NCBI GenBank assembly: GCA_031266635.1
Contig: JAISAN010000120.1
Span: 1 to 6,282 of the forward strand
Direction of reading: 5' to 3'
Source: Treponema sp.
Lineage (GTDB): Bacteria; Spirochaetota; Spirochaetia; Treponematales; Breznakiellaceae
Length of the DNA stretch: 6,282 bases
Position numbers and translations under genes: made by a program. How positions within the stretch are numbered: the first letter of the stretch is position 1; each line of letters begins with the position of its first letter. Below the pieces are notes generated by a model. It did no database searches and was not told where the DNA came from. It saw only the letters and a list, made by a program, of their open reading frames with translations. Below are positions 1 through 6,114 of this stretch, piece by piece.

Positions 1-779
1 CAACGGTCAGGAAGGGGGTTTTCGTGGAAGGCCGGACCCTTACTATCCCCTCCTTTGTCATGGCGAAGTACGAAACCACCCAGGCTCTCTGGTTCGCCGT
101 ACAGGACGAGGCCCTTGAAAAGGGCTATCAATTTCAAAATAAAAAAAATAACGCCCCCGCGGAGGACAATAAAAACAAGCCCGTTACCGGCATAAGCTGG
201 CGGGACGCCATAGTCTGGTGTAACGCCTACAGCGAAATGGCAGGGCTGGAACCGGTGTACTACTACCCGGCGGGTTCCGGCAATGTATTAAAAGACTCCC
301 GAAACGCCGCGGCCTGTGACGGCGCGGCGATGGACAAAACCAAAAGCGGGTTCCGCCTTCCCACCGAGGCGGAGCGGGAGTTCGCCGCCCGGGGCGGAAA
401 CCCCAGCCTTGAAGACTGGATGTATATGTACGCGGGAAGCAATAATGCGGATGAAGTTGCCTGGCACCACGGCAATTCAGCCTATCAAACCAAAGCGGTG
501 GGCAGCGCTAAAAAAGCGAACCGCCTCGGCATTTTCGGCCTTTCCGGTAATGTCCAGGAATGGGGATGGGACTGGATGAATTACGCGGCGGATATAACGG
601 CGGCAACGCCGCTTGACGGAGCGGCCTACAGCGGAACCGCTCCTTTGGTCAATCAAAAATCTTTTAACGGCGGCGGGGTGGGTTCCAATATCACCTATTC
701 CTGCGTAACGCACCGCTGGGGATACACCCCGGATTATAAAGATAGTTACGTCGGCTTCCGGGTGGTCAGAAAGCCATGA
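1..779 (+). CDS. FGE-sulfatase (SUMF1-like) domain protein, 5' end cut off by window
   Basis: This is the C-terminal part of a protein with the formylglycine-generating-enzyme fold. The frame is open to the window edge (first full codon at 3). The residues before the GTG at 24 fit the usual run-up to the family's 'F..GRT' motif, so that GTG is probably internal and the true start lies upstream. Counting from the GTG, family motifs appear in order: GRTLTI (3-8), KYETTQ (15-20), VTGISWRDAIVWCN (54-67), GFRLPTEAE (109-117), SGNVQEWGWDW (174-184) and the terminal VGFRVV (243-248). Canonical FGE oxidises a sulfatase cysteine using a C-terminal cysteine pair. Only Cys227 is seen in that region, and the usual GNVWEWCWDW appears here as GNVQEWGWDW. 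A non-catalytic or divergent role, perhaps binding at the cell surface, is therefore more likely than sulfatase activation. The stop codon overlaps the next start (ATGA, 776-779), so the gene is part of the uptake operon. Confidence 0.85.
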   Translation, partial: TVRKGVFVEGRTLTIPSFVMAKYETTQALWFAVQDEALEKGYQFQNKKNNAPAEDNKNKPVTGISWRDAIVWCNAYSEMAGLEPVYYYPAGSGNVLKDSRNAAACDGAAMDKTKSGFRLPTEAEREFAARGGNPSLEDWMYMYAGSNNADEVAWHHGNSAYQTKAVGSAKKANRLGIFGLSGNVQEWGWDWMNYAADITAATPLDGAAYSGTAPLVNQKSFNGGGVGSNITYSCVTHRWGYTPDYKDSYVGFRVVRKP

Positions 780-1342
780 ATGGAAAATTCCGGCTCTTAA
801 AAAAGGCGGGGCTCCTGCTTTGGTCTCCCCTTCTTTTGGCTGCCGCGGCCCTGCTTTTTTCCCGCTGTGAACTCTACGGTCAAGTAGGCAGGGACGATAC
901 CAATATAGAAGGCGCCCTGCCGCACCTGCTTCAGGGGGAATGGGCGTACATTCCGCCCGGTTCGGCTCTTGCCTCCGAAGTTTATACCATCACCGGGGAA
1001 ACCATAAGCTATGGGTATGCCGGCGGAGATAATATGGGGACCGACTTTACGGGAAAGATCCGGTTTGTGTCCAATTACAGCTCCGGTTCGGGGCTCATCA
1101 TTATCGAGTATACGGTAAAGCCGAGTTATGCCGCATACAACGGCAAAAATTTTTTCGCCCTTTACTACCGGAACCTCCATGCCGGTTGGGTACAGCTTGC
1201 CAATAGCACTATCCTTCCCCCTCCCGCGGTAACATCCCCGGATGTTGATTCCCTGGACGAGGCAAAGGAAAAATTCACCCGGCTGACAATGGGTAATTAT
1301 GTAAGCTGGACCGATGTGCAGCCCCAAACCAGGATCAGGTGA
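776..1342 (+). CDS. Predicted small lipoprotein of unknown family in an uptake operon
   Basis: I do not recognise a named family for this 188-residue protein. Its N-terminus has basic residues (K4, R6, K9, K10), then a hydrophobic stretch (about 13-28) ending in FSRC, so Cys31 may be a lipidation site. Arg at -1 is atypical, and an uncleaved membrane anchor is the alternative. The body (about 45-145) alternates short hydrophobic and aromatic strands with turns: GEWAY, EVYTITG, GKIRFVSNY, GLIIIEYTV, FFALYYRNL, GWVQLANST. This looks like a small all-beta, possibly lipocalin-like, domain (inference). A charged helical piece near 158-168 (SLDEAKEKFTR) and a C-terminal tail follow. The start is the ATG inside the previous gene's stop, with only weak ribosome-binding signal, so translation is probably coupled. 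Lying directly before a TonB-dependent receptor, it could be an accessory ligand-capture lipoprotein, but nothing in the sequence proves that. Confidence 0.8.
   Translation: MNGKFRLLKKAGLLLWSPLLLAAAALLFSRCELYGQVGRDDTNIEGALPHLLQGEWAYIPPGSALASEVYTITGETISYGYAGGDNMGTDFTGKIRFVSNYSSGSGLIIIEYTVKPSYAAYNGKNFFALYYRNLHAGWVQLANSTILPPPAVTSPDVDSLDEAKEKFTRLTMGNYVSWTDVQPQTRIR
1331..1334 (+). promoter_or_regulatory. Ribosome binding site of the TonB-dependent receptor gene
   Basis: An AGGA lies 7 bases before the ATG at 1342 but only 4 bases before the in-frame GTG at 1339. The spacing favours ATG 1342, which overlaps the previous stop as TGATG. Confidence 0.5.
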
Positions 1343-3333
1343 TGGCTAAGCTTTCCCGGGTCCTGCTGATTTCCCTGGCCCTGTCCTGTTCCTTTTTCCC
1401 CCTCAGCGCCCAGGATGCCGTAAACGGCGAAGATGATCCGCTCCTTATGGAAGGGGATGAAATCGTCGTAGTGGGAACTATCGAAACTACCCAGCAGATG
1501 GCGGTTGTTTCCCGGGAAGAAATCGAAAAGGCCCGCGCCCCGGATATTCCCGCCCTGCTGGAACAAACCCTGGGGCTGGGAATTACCCGCTACGGCCCCT
1601 ACGGAAATATGGCGGATGTAAATATCCGGGGCTTTGATACGGAGCGGGTGGCGGTTCTTGTGGACGGCGTTCCGGTCAATTCCACCCGTTCCGGGGAATT
1701 TGATTTTAACAGTGTTGACATTAATTCAATAGAACGGATTGAGCTTATCTACGGCGGTTCCGATACCAAATACAATGTGTCGGGCGCCCTGGGCGGGGTG
1801 ATCAACATTGTTACCGTACAGAAGCAGCGGCCAGGCTGGGCTTTCAGCGGCGGCGTGTCCAACAGCTCCGCCCTGCCGGGCCGCTACAACGAACAATACG
1901 GCGGCGTTGGAAATCCAAAATGGCAGGATCTGGCGGATACCCAAAATGTACATTTTTCCGGCGTGTACGGGGCGGAAAATTATTCGTTCAGGGCGAATCT
2001 TTTCGGCAACCGGGCGGGGAACCATTTTCTTTATCAGGATGATTACGGTTATGCCCGGCGCAAGGAAGGAAACGAGGTCTGGGACGCCGGGGCTTCCGCT
2101 TCGTTTCTGCGGGATTTTTCCAACCTTTCCAAACTGATTGTAAGCGGCGCTCTCTATTACGGGGACAAGAATATTCCCGCGTCGGCGTATACGGCGGAAT
2201 ACGCAAAACAGCGTGATTTTTCCGCCCGGCAGACCATCATGCTGGATATGCCCAGGGCCTTTCACGATGATTTTTCCACCGAGCTTTCCCTCGCGTATAA
2301 GGGGGCCATCCTGCGGTATGATCCCGGCCGGGACGCTTCCCGCCATAACGAAAATGATCTGACCCTGATAAACCGCTGGAGCTGGTATCCGGCGCCGGAA
2401 TTCACCCTCCGTTTCGGCGGGGATTACCGCTTTATTTACCTGGACTCCAGCAACGACGGCCTCCAGGACGGACACCGGGGCGGCTTGTACCTGGGCGCCG
2501 AATACACGCCGGTAAAAAAGATTCTCCTCATCGCCTCCGTGAAAGGCGCAAGCGATGGCGGGAGTTTTATCCCGGTTCCGAAGATCGGTTTTGCCTGGAC
2601 GATAAACGACAGCTTCACCTTAAAAAACAACTATTTCAGAAGTTTCAAATTCCCCGATTTTGACGACCTCTATTGGATTCAGCCGGGGTTTATGGGAAAC
2701 CCTGATCTCAAGAACGAAGACGGCTGGGGAGCGGATCTTTCCGTGAACTTCCGGCGTCAAGATCTGCTGAGCCTCAACACTTCCCTTTATGGGGAGTGGA
2801 CGAAAGATTCCATTCACTGGAACAATGTCTCCGGTTCCTGGAAGCCGGAGAACATCAGCCGCGGCGTTTTCCTGGGCTGGGAAAACCGGCTGGATCTAAG
2901 CCTTCCCTTTGCGTCGGGCTTTCTGGGGAAGCCGGTTTTTTCCCTTTCCTGGCAGTTTCAGTTAAGCCGGCTTCTGGATGACACCGCCGGTTTCGCCGGT
3001 AACAGGCGGATTCCCTATATGCCCCGCCACACGCTGGGCTTTTCCCTGAATCTTCCCTGGAACGCCGAATCCCGGCGGGAAGGTTCCCTCCTTCTTTCGG
3101 GTCATTATGAAAGTTCCCGTTTTGCCGATACGGGGAACCTCATCAAGCTGGACCCTTTTTTTCTTCTTCATATAACGGTGAACCAGCGGATCGGCAAAAA
3201 CATCACCGCCTTTGGGAGCCTCCGCAACATCCTCAACACCCGGTATGTTTCCTTTGCCGACTACCCCATGCCGGGCTTGACCTTCACCCTGGGGCTGCGG
3301 ATGAATTTTGAAGCGCCCTCTACGGAAAAATAA
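1342..3333 (+). CDS. TonB-dependent outer-membrane receptor (BtuB/siderophore receptor class)
   Basis: This 663-residue protein is a gated outer-membrane beta-barrel that imports a large, scarce ligand using TonB-ExbBD energy. The signal peptide is clear (hydrophobic 7-21), with likely cleavage after LSA (21-23). A TonB-box-like DEIVVVGT follows at 39-46. The plug domain runs from about 50 to 160, with typical pieces IPALLEQTLG (69-78), DVNIRGF (92-98), VAVLVDGVPVN (103-113), IERIELIYGG (130-139) and GALGGVINIVT (148-158). The rest is a barrel of alternating aromatic strands, including the conserved FKFPDFDDLYW segment and NPDLKNE. The last strand ends at ...LRMNF, with seven further residues (EAPSTEK) where most family members end on the aromatic residue. 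The length fits the compact BtuB-like receptors, but the substrate could be cobalamin, siderophore-iron or haem. An alternative GTG start at 1339 would add one residue. The binding-protein and ABC genes downstream support an import role. Confidence 0.93.
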   Translation: MAKLSRVLLISLALSCSFFPLSAQDAVNGEDDPLLMEGDEIVVVGTIETTQQMAVVSREEIEKARAPDIPALLEQTLGLGITRYGPYGNMADVNIRGFDTERVAVLVDGVPVNSTRSGEFDFNSVDINSIERIELIYGGSDTKYNVSGALGGVINIVTVQKQRPGWAFSGGVSNSSALPGRYNEQYGGVGNPKWQDLADTQNVHFSGVYGAENYSFRANLFGNRAGNHFLYQDDYGYARRKEGNEVWDAGASASFLRDFSNLSKLIVSGALYYGDKNIPASAYTAEYAKQRDFSARQTIMLDMPRAFHDDFSTELSLAYKGAILRYDPGRDASRHNENDLTLINRWSWYPAPEFTLRFGGDYRFIYLDSSNDGLQDGHRGGLYLGAEYTPVKKILLIASVKGASDGGSFIPVPKIGFAWTINDSFTLKNNYFRSFKFPDFDDLYWIQPGFMGNPDLKNEDGWGADLSVNFRRQDLLSLNTSLYGEWTKDSIHWNNVSGSWKPENISRGVFLGWENRLDLSLPFASGFLGKPVFSLSWQFQLSRLLDDTAGFAGNRRIPYMPRHTLGFSLNLPWNAESRREGSLLLSGHYESSRFADTGNLIKLDPFFLLHITVNQRIGKNITAFGSLRNILNTRYVSFADYPMPGLTFTLGLRMNFEAPSTEK

Positions 3334-3334
3334 C

Positions 3335-3339
3335 AGGAG
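3335..3339 (+). promoter_or_regulatory. Strong ribosome binding site of the binding-protein gene
   Basis: AGGAG sits 6 bases before ATG 3346 and 9 bases before the adjacent ATG 3349, so either Met codon is usable. This is the clearest Shine-Dalgarno sequence in the window. It fits the need for the binding protein to be made in excess over the membrane components. Confidence 0.75.
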
Positions 3340-3345
3340 TATAAT

Positions 3346-4296
3346 ATGATGATAAAAAAAATTCGCGCATTGCGGGTTCCCTATCTATTTCCGGTACTGA
3401 TACTGGCCTTTGGCGGCTGCGGTCAAACAGGCCGGGACGGCGGCGGACGGGCCCTTGTTGACCGTACCGGCAGCCAGATAAGCGTTCCGGCAAAACTGGA
3501 ACGGATTGTCTCTACCGCCCCCTCAAATACGGAAATCATCGCCGCCCTGGGGTTCGCGGACAAACTTATTGCCCTGGACCCTTATTCCGCCGGGGTGGAA
3601 GGGATTACCGGAAACCCGGTTCTCATCGACTTCGCCTATCCCGACGGGGAGCTTATTCTGGGCCTGGAGCCGGATATTGTTTTTGCCGCCGGACACAACC
3701 GGACGGTTTCCGGCGCCGATCCCTTTAAGCTGCTCCGGGAAACGGGAATCTCCGTGGCCTACATACCCACCAGCGTCAGTATAGACGATATTTACCGGGA
3801 CATCCGGTTTATCGCGGAGGTCCTGGGGGTTCCTGAAAAGGGGGAACAGATGGTCAAAGACATGGAGGAACAGATCGGGGCAATAACAAAGGCCGGGGCC
3901 GCCATAAGGGAAAAACAATCGGTTTATTTTGAAATATCATCTTTCCCCACCATGGTATCCTTTGGACAGGGCGTCTATCTTGATGAGATGATACATATCA
4001 TCGGGGCGCTAAATATTTTTGCCGGTGAAAAAAGCTGGTTCTCCCCTGCGGCGGAGGTAATCATCGAACGGAACCCCGATGTTATTCTTACCCTGGCGGA
4101 TCCGGCGGATGGCCGGGAGGCTGATCTTCCGGGGGAAATGTCAGGCAGGCCCGGCTTTGGAGCTATTAACGCGGTAAGACACCGCAGGGTATACTCAATC
4201 GACGCCAACGCGGCATCCCGCCCTTCCCACCATATTGTTTCAGCCCTGAAACAAATGGCCGCGGCGGTATACCCGGATATATTTCCGGCGTTTTAG
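3346..4296 (+). CDS. Substrate-binding lipoprotein of a metal-chelate/cobalamin ABC transporter (BtuF/FhuD/FepB class)
   Basis: This 316-residue protein captures the ligand in the periplasm and delivers it to the permease. The N-terminus has a basic start, a hydrophobic core (about 11-22) and a lipobox ending AFGGC, giving lipidation at Cys25, so it is membrane-anchored rather than free. The mature part shows the class III binding-protein plan of two lobes joined by a long helix. Lobe 1 carries RIVSTAPSNTEIIAALGF (53-70) and LGLEPDIVFAAG (105-116). The helix spans roughly 150-185. Lobe 2 carries IERNPDVILTLADP. Glu102 and Glu237 stand where this family has the two acidic residues that dock onto permease arginines. 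A 12-base gap separates it from the receptor gene, and 4 bases separate it from the permease. Family membership is firm, but the choice between corrinoid, haem and siderophore cannot be made from sequence alone. Confidence 0.92.
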   Translation: MMIKKIRALRVPYLFPVLILAFGGCGQTGRDGGGRALVDRTGSQISVPAKLERIVSTAPSNTEIIAALGFADKLIALDPYSAGVEGITGNPVLIDFAYPDGELILGLEPDIVFAAGHNRTVSGADPFKLLRETGISVAYIPTSVSIDDIYRDIRFIAEVLGVPEKGEQMVKDMEEQIGAITKAGAAIREKQSVYFEISSFPTMVSFGQGVYLDEMIHIIGALNIFAGEKSWFSPAAEVIIERNPDVILTLADPADGREADLPGEMSGRPGFGAINAVRHRRVYSIDANAASRPSHHIVSALKQMAAAVYPDIFPAF

Positions 4297-4300
4297 ATGT

Positions 4301-5314
4301 ATGTTTAACCGAGGAAAAATAGCCCTGGGGGCCGGTATCTCTTTACTCATCCTCTGCGCCGGAACATCCCTGGGGAGTTCTCTCATCAGCCCCGGCGATA
4401 CCCTGGGGGTTATCCTGTTTAAACTGTTCAGGCTGCCCCTCCGGGCCGGGATGGATTCAAAAACCGTTCCCATTGTGTGGGAGCTGCGTTTCCCCCGGGC
4501 CTTACTGGCCTTTATGGCGGGGGGCGCTCTGTCGCTCAGCGGGGCGGTGTTCCAGTCGGTTCTGAAAAACCAGCTTGCCTCTCCCTATATACTCGGCGTT
4601 TCATCCGGTGCTTCCCTGGGGGCGGCCCTGATTATACTTACCGGTTTTACGCTCCCCCTTCTGGGCGGTTTCACCCTCCCCGCGGCGGGATTTCTCGCGG
4701 GTCTTTTGACCATTTTTTTGGTCATACATTTCTCGTCCCGGCTGGACGGCAATTTTTCCAACAACACCATCATTCTTTTCGGCATGGTTTTTTCCCTCTT
4801 TATTAACGCGCTGCTTACCACTTTAACCGCCCTCTACCGGGAAGAACTGCGGAACCTCCTCTACTGGCAGATGGGCAGTTTTGCCCTCAAGGGCTGGTCG
4901 TACACGGGCCTGATGCTCCCCTTTCTGCTCCTCGGTTCCGCGGCCCTTTTTCGCTACACCCGGGAAATGGATATCCTCACTTTTGGGGAAGCGGAAGCCC
5001 TGTCCCTGGGGGTGGATGCCCGGCAAGTACGGAAAAAACTGCTGGCCGCTTCGGCGGTGCTTACCGGCGGGGCGGTGGCTTTAAGCGGCGCCATAGGTTT
5101 TGTGGATCTTATCGCCCCCCATCTTGCCCGGAGGATAGTTGGGTCCAGTCATAAATACGTCCTTCCCATGTCGTTTATTCTGGGCGGCGCCCTCCTCACC
5201 CTGAGCGACCTTATCGCCCGGACTGTGGTATCCCCTTCGGAGCTTCCCGTGGGAGCCGTTACCGCCATTTTTGGGGCGCCTTTTTTCGCCTGGGTATATT
5301 TTAAAAAGCGGTAA
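4301..5314 (+). CDS. FecCD/BtuC-family ABC transporter permease
   Basis: This is the inner-membrane channel subunit, expected to work as a homodimer with two copies of the ATPase. At 337 residues it is close to BtuC and FecCD proteins (about 320-340), and it is hydrophobic throughout, with around ten membrane segments expected. Diagnostic stretches are LRFPRALLAFMAGGALSLSG (62-81) followed by AVFQSVLKNQLASPYILGVS, which covers the family's 'N.LA.PYILG' motif, then SSGASLGAAL. The cytoplasmic coupling region reads GEAEALSLGVDARQVRK (229-245), and GFVDLIAPHLARRIVG begins at 266. The C-terminus has the usual SELPVGAVTAIFGAPFF. No convincing Shine-Dalgarno sequence precedes the ATG, which lies 4 bases after the previous stop, so translation probably depends on coupling to the binding-protein gene. 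The intact motifs indicate a functional permease. Confidence 0.95.
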   Translation: MFNRGKIALGAGISLLILCAGTSLGSSLISPGDTLGVILFKLFRLPLRAGMDSKTVPIVWELRFPRALLAFMAGGALSLSGAVFQSVLKNQLASPYILGVSSGASLGAALIILTGFTLPLLGGFTLPAAGFLAGLLTIFLVIHFSSRLDGNFSNNTIILFGMVFSLFINALLTTLTALYREELRNLLYWQMGSFALKGWSYTGLMLPFLLLGSAALFRYTREMDILTFGEAEALSLGVDARQVRKKLLAASAVLTGGAVALSGAIGFVDLIAPHLARRIVGSSHKYVLPMSFILGGALLTLSDLIARTVVSPSELPVGAVTAIFGAPFFAWVYFKKR

Positions 5315-5317
5315 GCC

Positions 5318-6085
5318 ATGCTGGAAATACAGAATCTTTTTAGCGGATACCACGGCCATGATGTGATACATGACATTAGCTTCCGGGTAAACCGGGGCGA
5401 AATCCTTACGCTTGTGGGCCCCAACGGGTGCGGAAAAACGACTCTTTTAAAATCCATTGCCCGGATCATCCCCTGCCGGGGGGACATAAGACTGGAGGGC
5501 CGGGACGCCGCCTCTTTTTCAAGAAAAAATCTCGCGCAAAAGATCGCCCTGATGGGGCAAATATCGCAAATCTATTTTCCCTATACTGTCTACGATACCG
5601 TGGCCCTGGGGAGATACGCCCATTCACGGGGTTTCCTTAAAAGCCTCTCAACGGAAGACCGGGACTTCATCGCGGATATTATCCGCCGCCTGGGCCTGTA
5701 TGATGAAAAAGACCGGATGATAGACGAGCTTTCAGGCGGCCAGCTTCAGCGGGTATTTCTGGCCCGGACCCTGGCGCAAAATCCGAATATTATTCTGCTG
5801 GACGAACCAACCAATCATCTTGACCTGAAACATCAGGTGGAGCTGCTGCGATACCTCCAAAGCTGGGTCAGGGAAAACAACAAAACCCTTATCAGCGTAC
5901 TCCACGACCTGAATCTGGCCTTTCAATTCAGCGACACCGCGGCGCTTATGGACAAGGGCAGGCTGAAAGCCCTGGGCAGGCCGGAAGCCGTTCTGGACGG
6001 TGAAACCCTCCGGGAAATTTACGGCATGGATGTCCGGGAATTTATGCTGGAATCCCTGGAGAACTGGCGGCAAACAACGCTCTAA
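5318..6085 (+). CDS. ABC transporter ATP-binding protein of the metal-chelate/cobalamin family (BtuD/FepC class)
   Basis: This 255-residue protein is the cytoplasmic motor that hydrolyses ATP to drive the FecCD-type permease. All nucleotide-binding elements are present and intact: Walker A GPNGCGKTT (34-42), a Q-loop around Gln81, the family-typical YDTVALGRY (92-100), signature LSGGQLQRV (138-146), Walker B IILLDEP (158-164) with catalytic Glu163, D-loop NHLD (166-169) and switch His196 in VLHDLN. The tail (about 215-255) matches the 'G.P..VL....L..IYG' pattern of this subfamily. The start is the ATG 3 bases after the permease stop, without a clear ribosome binding site. It is the last gene of the operon, and a hairpin with a T-run follows immediately. 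Confidence 0.96.
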   Translation: MLEIQNLFSGYHGHDVIHDISFRVNRGEILTLVGPNGCGKTTLLKSIARIIPCRGDIRLEGRDAASFSRKNLAQKIALMGQISQIYFPYTVYDTVALGRYAHSRGFLKSLSTEDRDFIADIIRRLGLYDEKDRMIDELSGGQLQRVFLARTLAQNPNIILLDEPTNHLDLKHQVELLRYLQSWVRENNKTLISVLHDLNLAFQFSDTAALMDKGRLKALGRPEAVLDGETLREIYGMDVREFMLESLENWRQTTL

Positions 6086-6111
6086 AGCGCCGGGCGTGCG
6101 CTGCATTTTTT
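6086..6111 (+). terminator. Possible weak Rho-independent terminator of the uptake operon
   Basis: AGCGC (6086-6090) pairs with GCGCT (6098-6102) across a 7-base loop. Three bases later comes a run of six T (6106-6111). It begins directly after the ATPase stop codon. The stem is only five pairs and the T-run is not immediately adjacent, so efficiency may be low. The reverse strand lacks a T-run after the stem, so it would act on the rightward operon only. Confidence 0.5.
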
Positions 6112-6114
6112 GGT

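Noticed and set aside
24..26. GTG as the true start of the FGE-like protein
   Set aside because: The frame remains open to position 3, and the upstream residues continue the expected family motif. FGE proteins also have more sequence N-terminal to it, so the gene is cut by the window edge.
1375..1389. Possible lipobox (LALSC) in the receptor signal peptide
   Set aside because: TonB receptors are integral barrels, and a normal signal peptidase I site (LSA then QD) follows a few residues later, so lipidation at Cys16 is unlikely.
1726..2475. Long open frame of 249 codons on the minus strand inside the receptor gene
   Set aside because: It lies wholly antisense to a gene with clear family motifs, shows no recognisable domain, and is expected in GC-rich coding DNA. 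The same applies to the other antisense frames in the window.
3340..3345. TATAAT, a perfect -10 box, just before the binding-protein start
   Set aside because: It lies between the ribosome binding site and the ATG, so a transcript from it would lack the ribosome binding site. The -35 position, 17 bases upstream (CCTCTA), is a poor match. It is probably just AT-rich spacer.
4707..4724. Inverted repeat TGACCA/TGGTCA with a T6 loop inside the permease gene
   Set aside because: The stem is only six pairs and sits in conserved-type hydrophobic coding sequence. The T-run is in the loop rather than after the stem, so it cannot be an intrinsic terminator. Chance is the simplest explanation.
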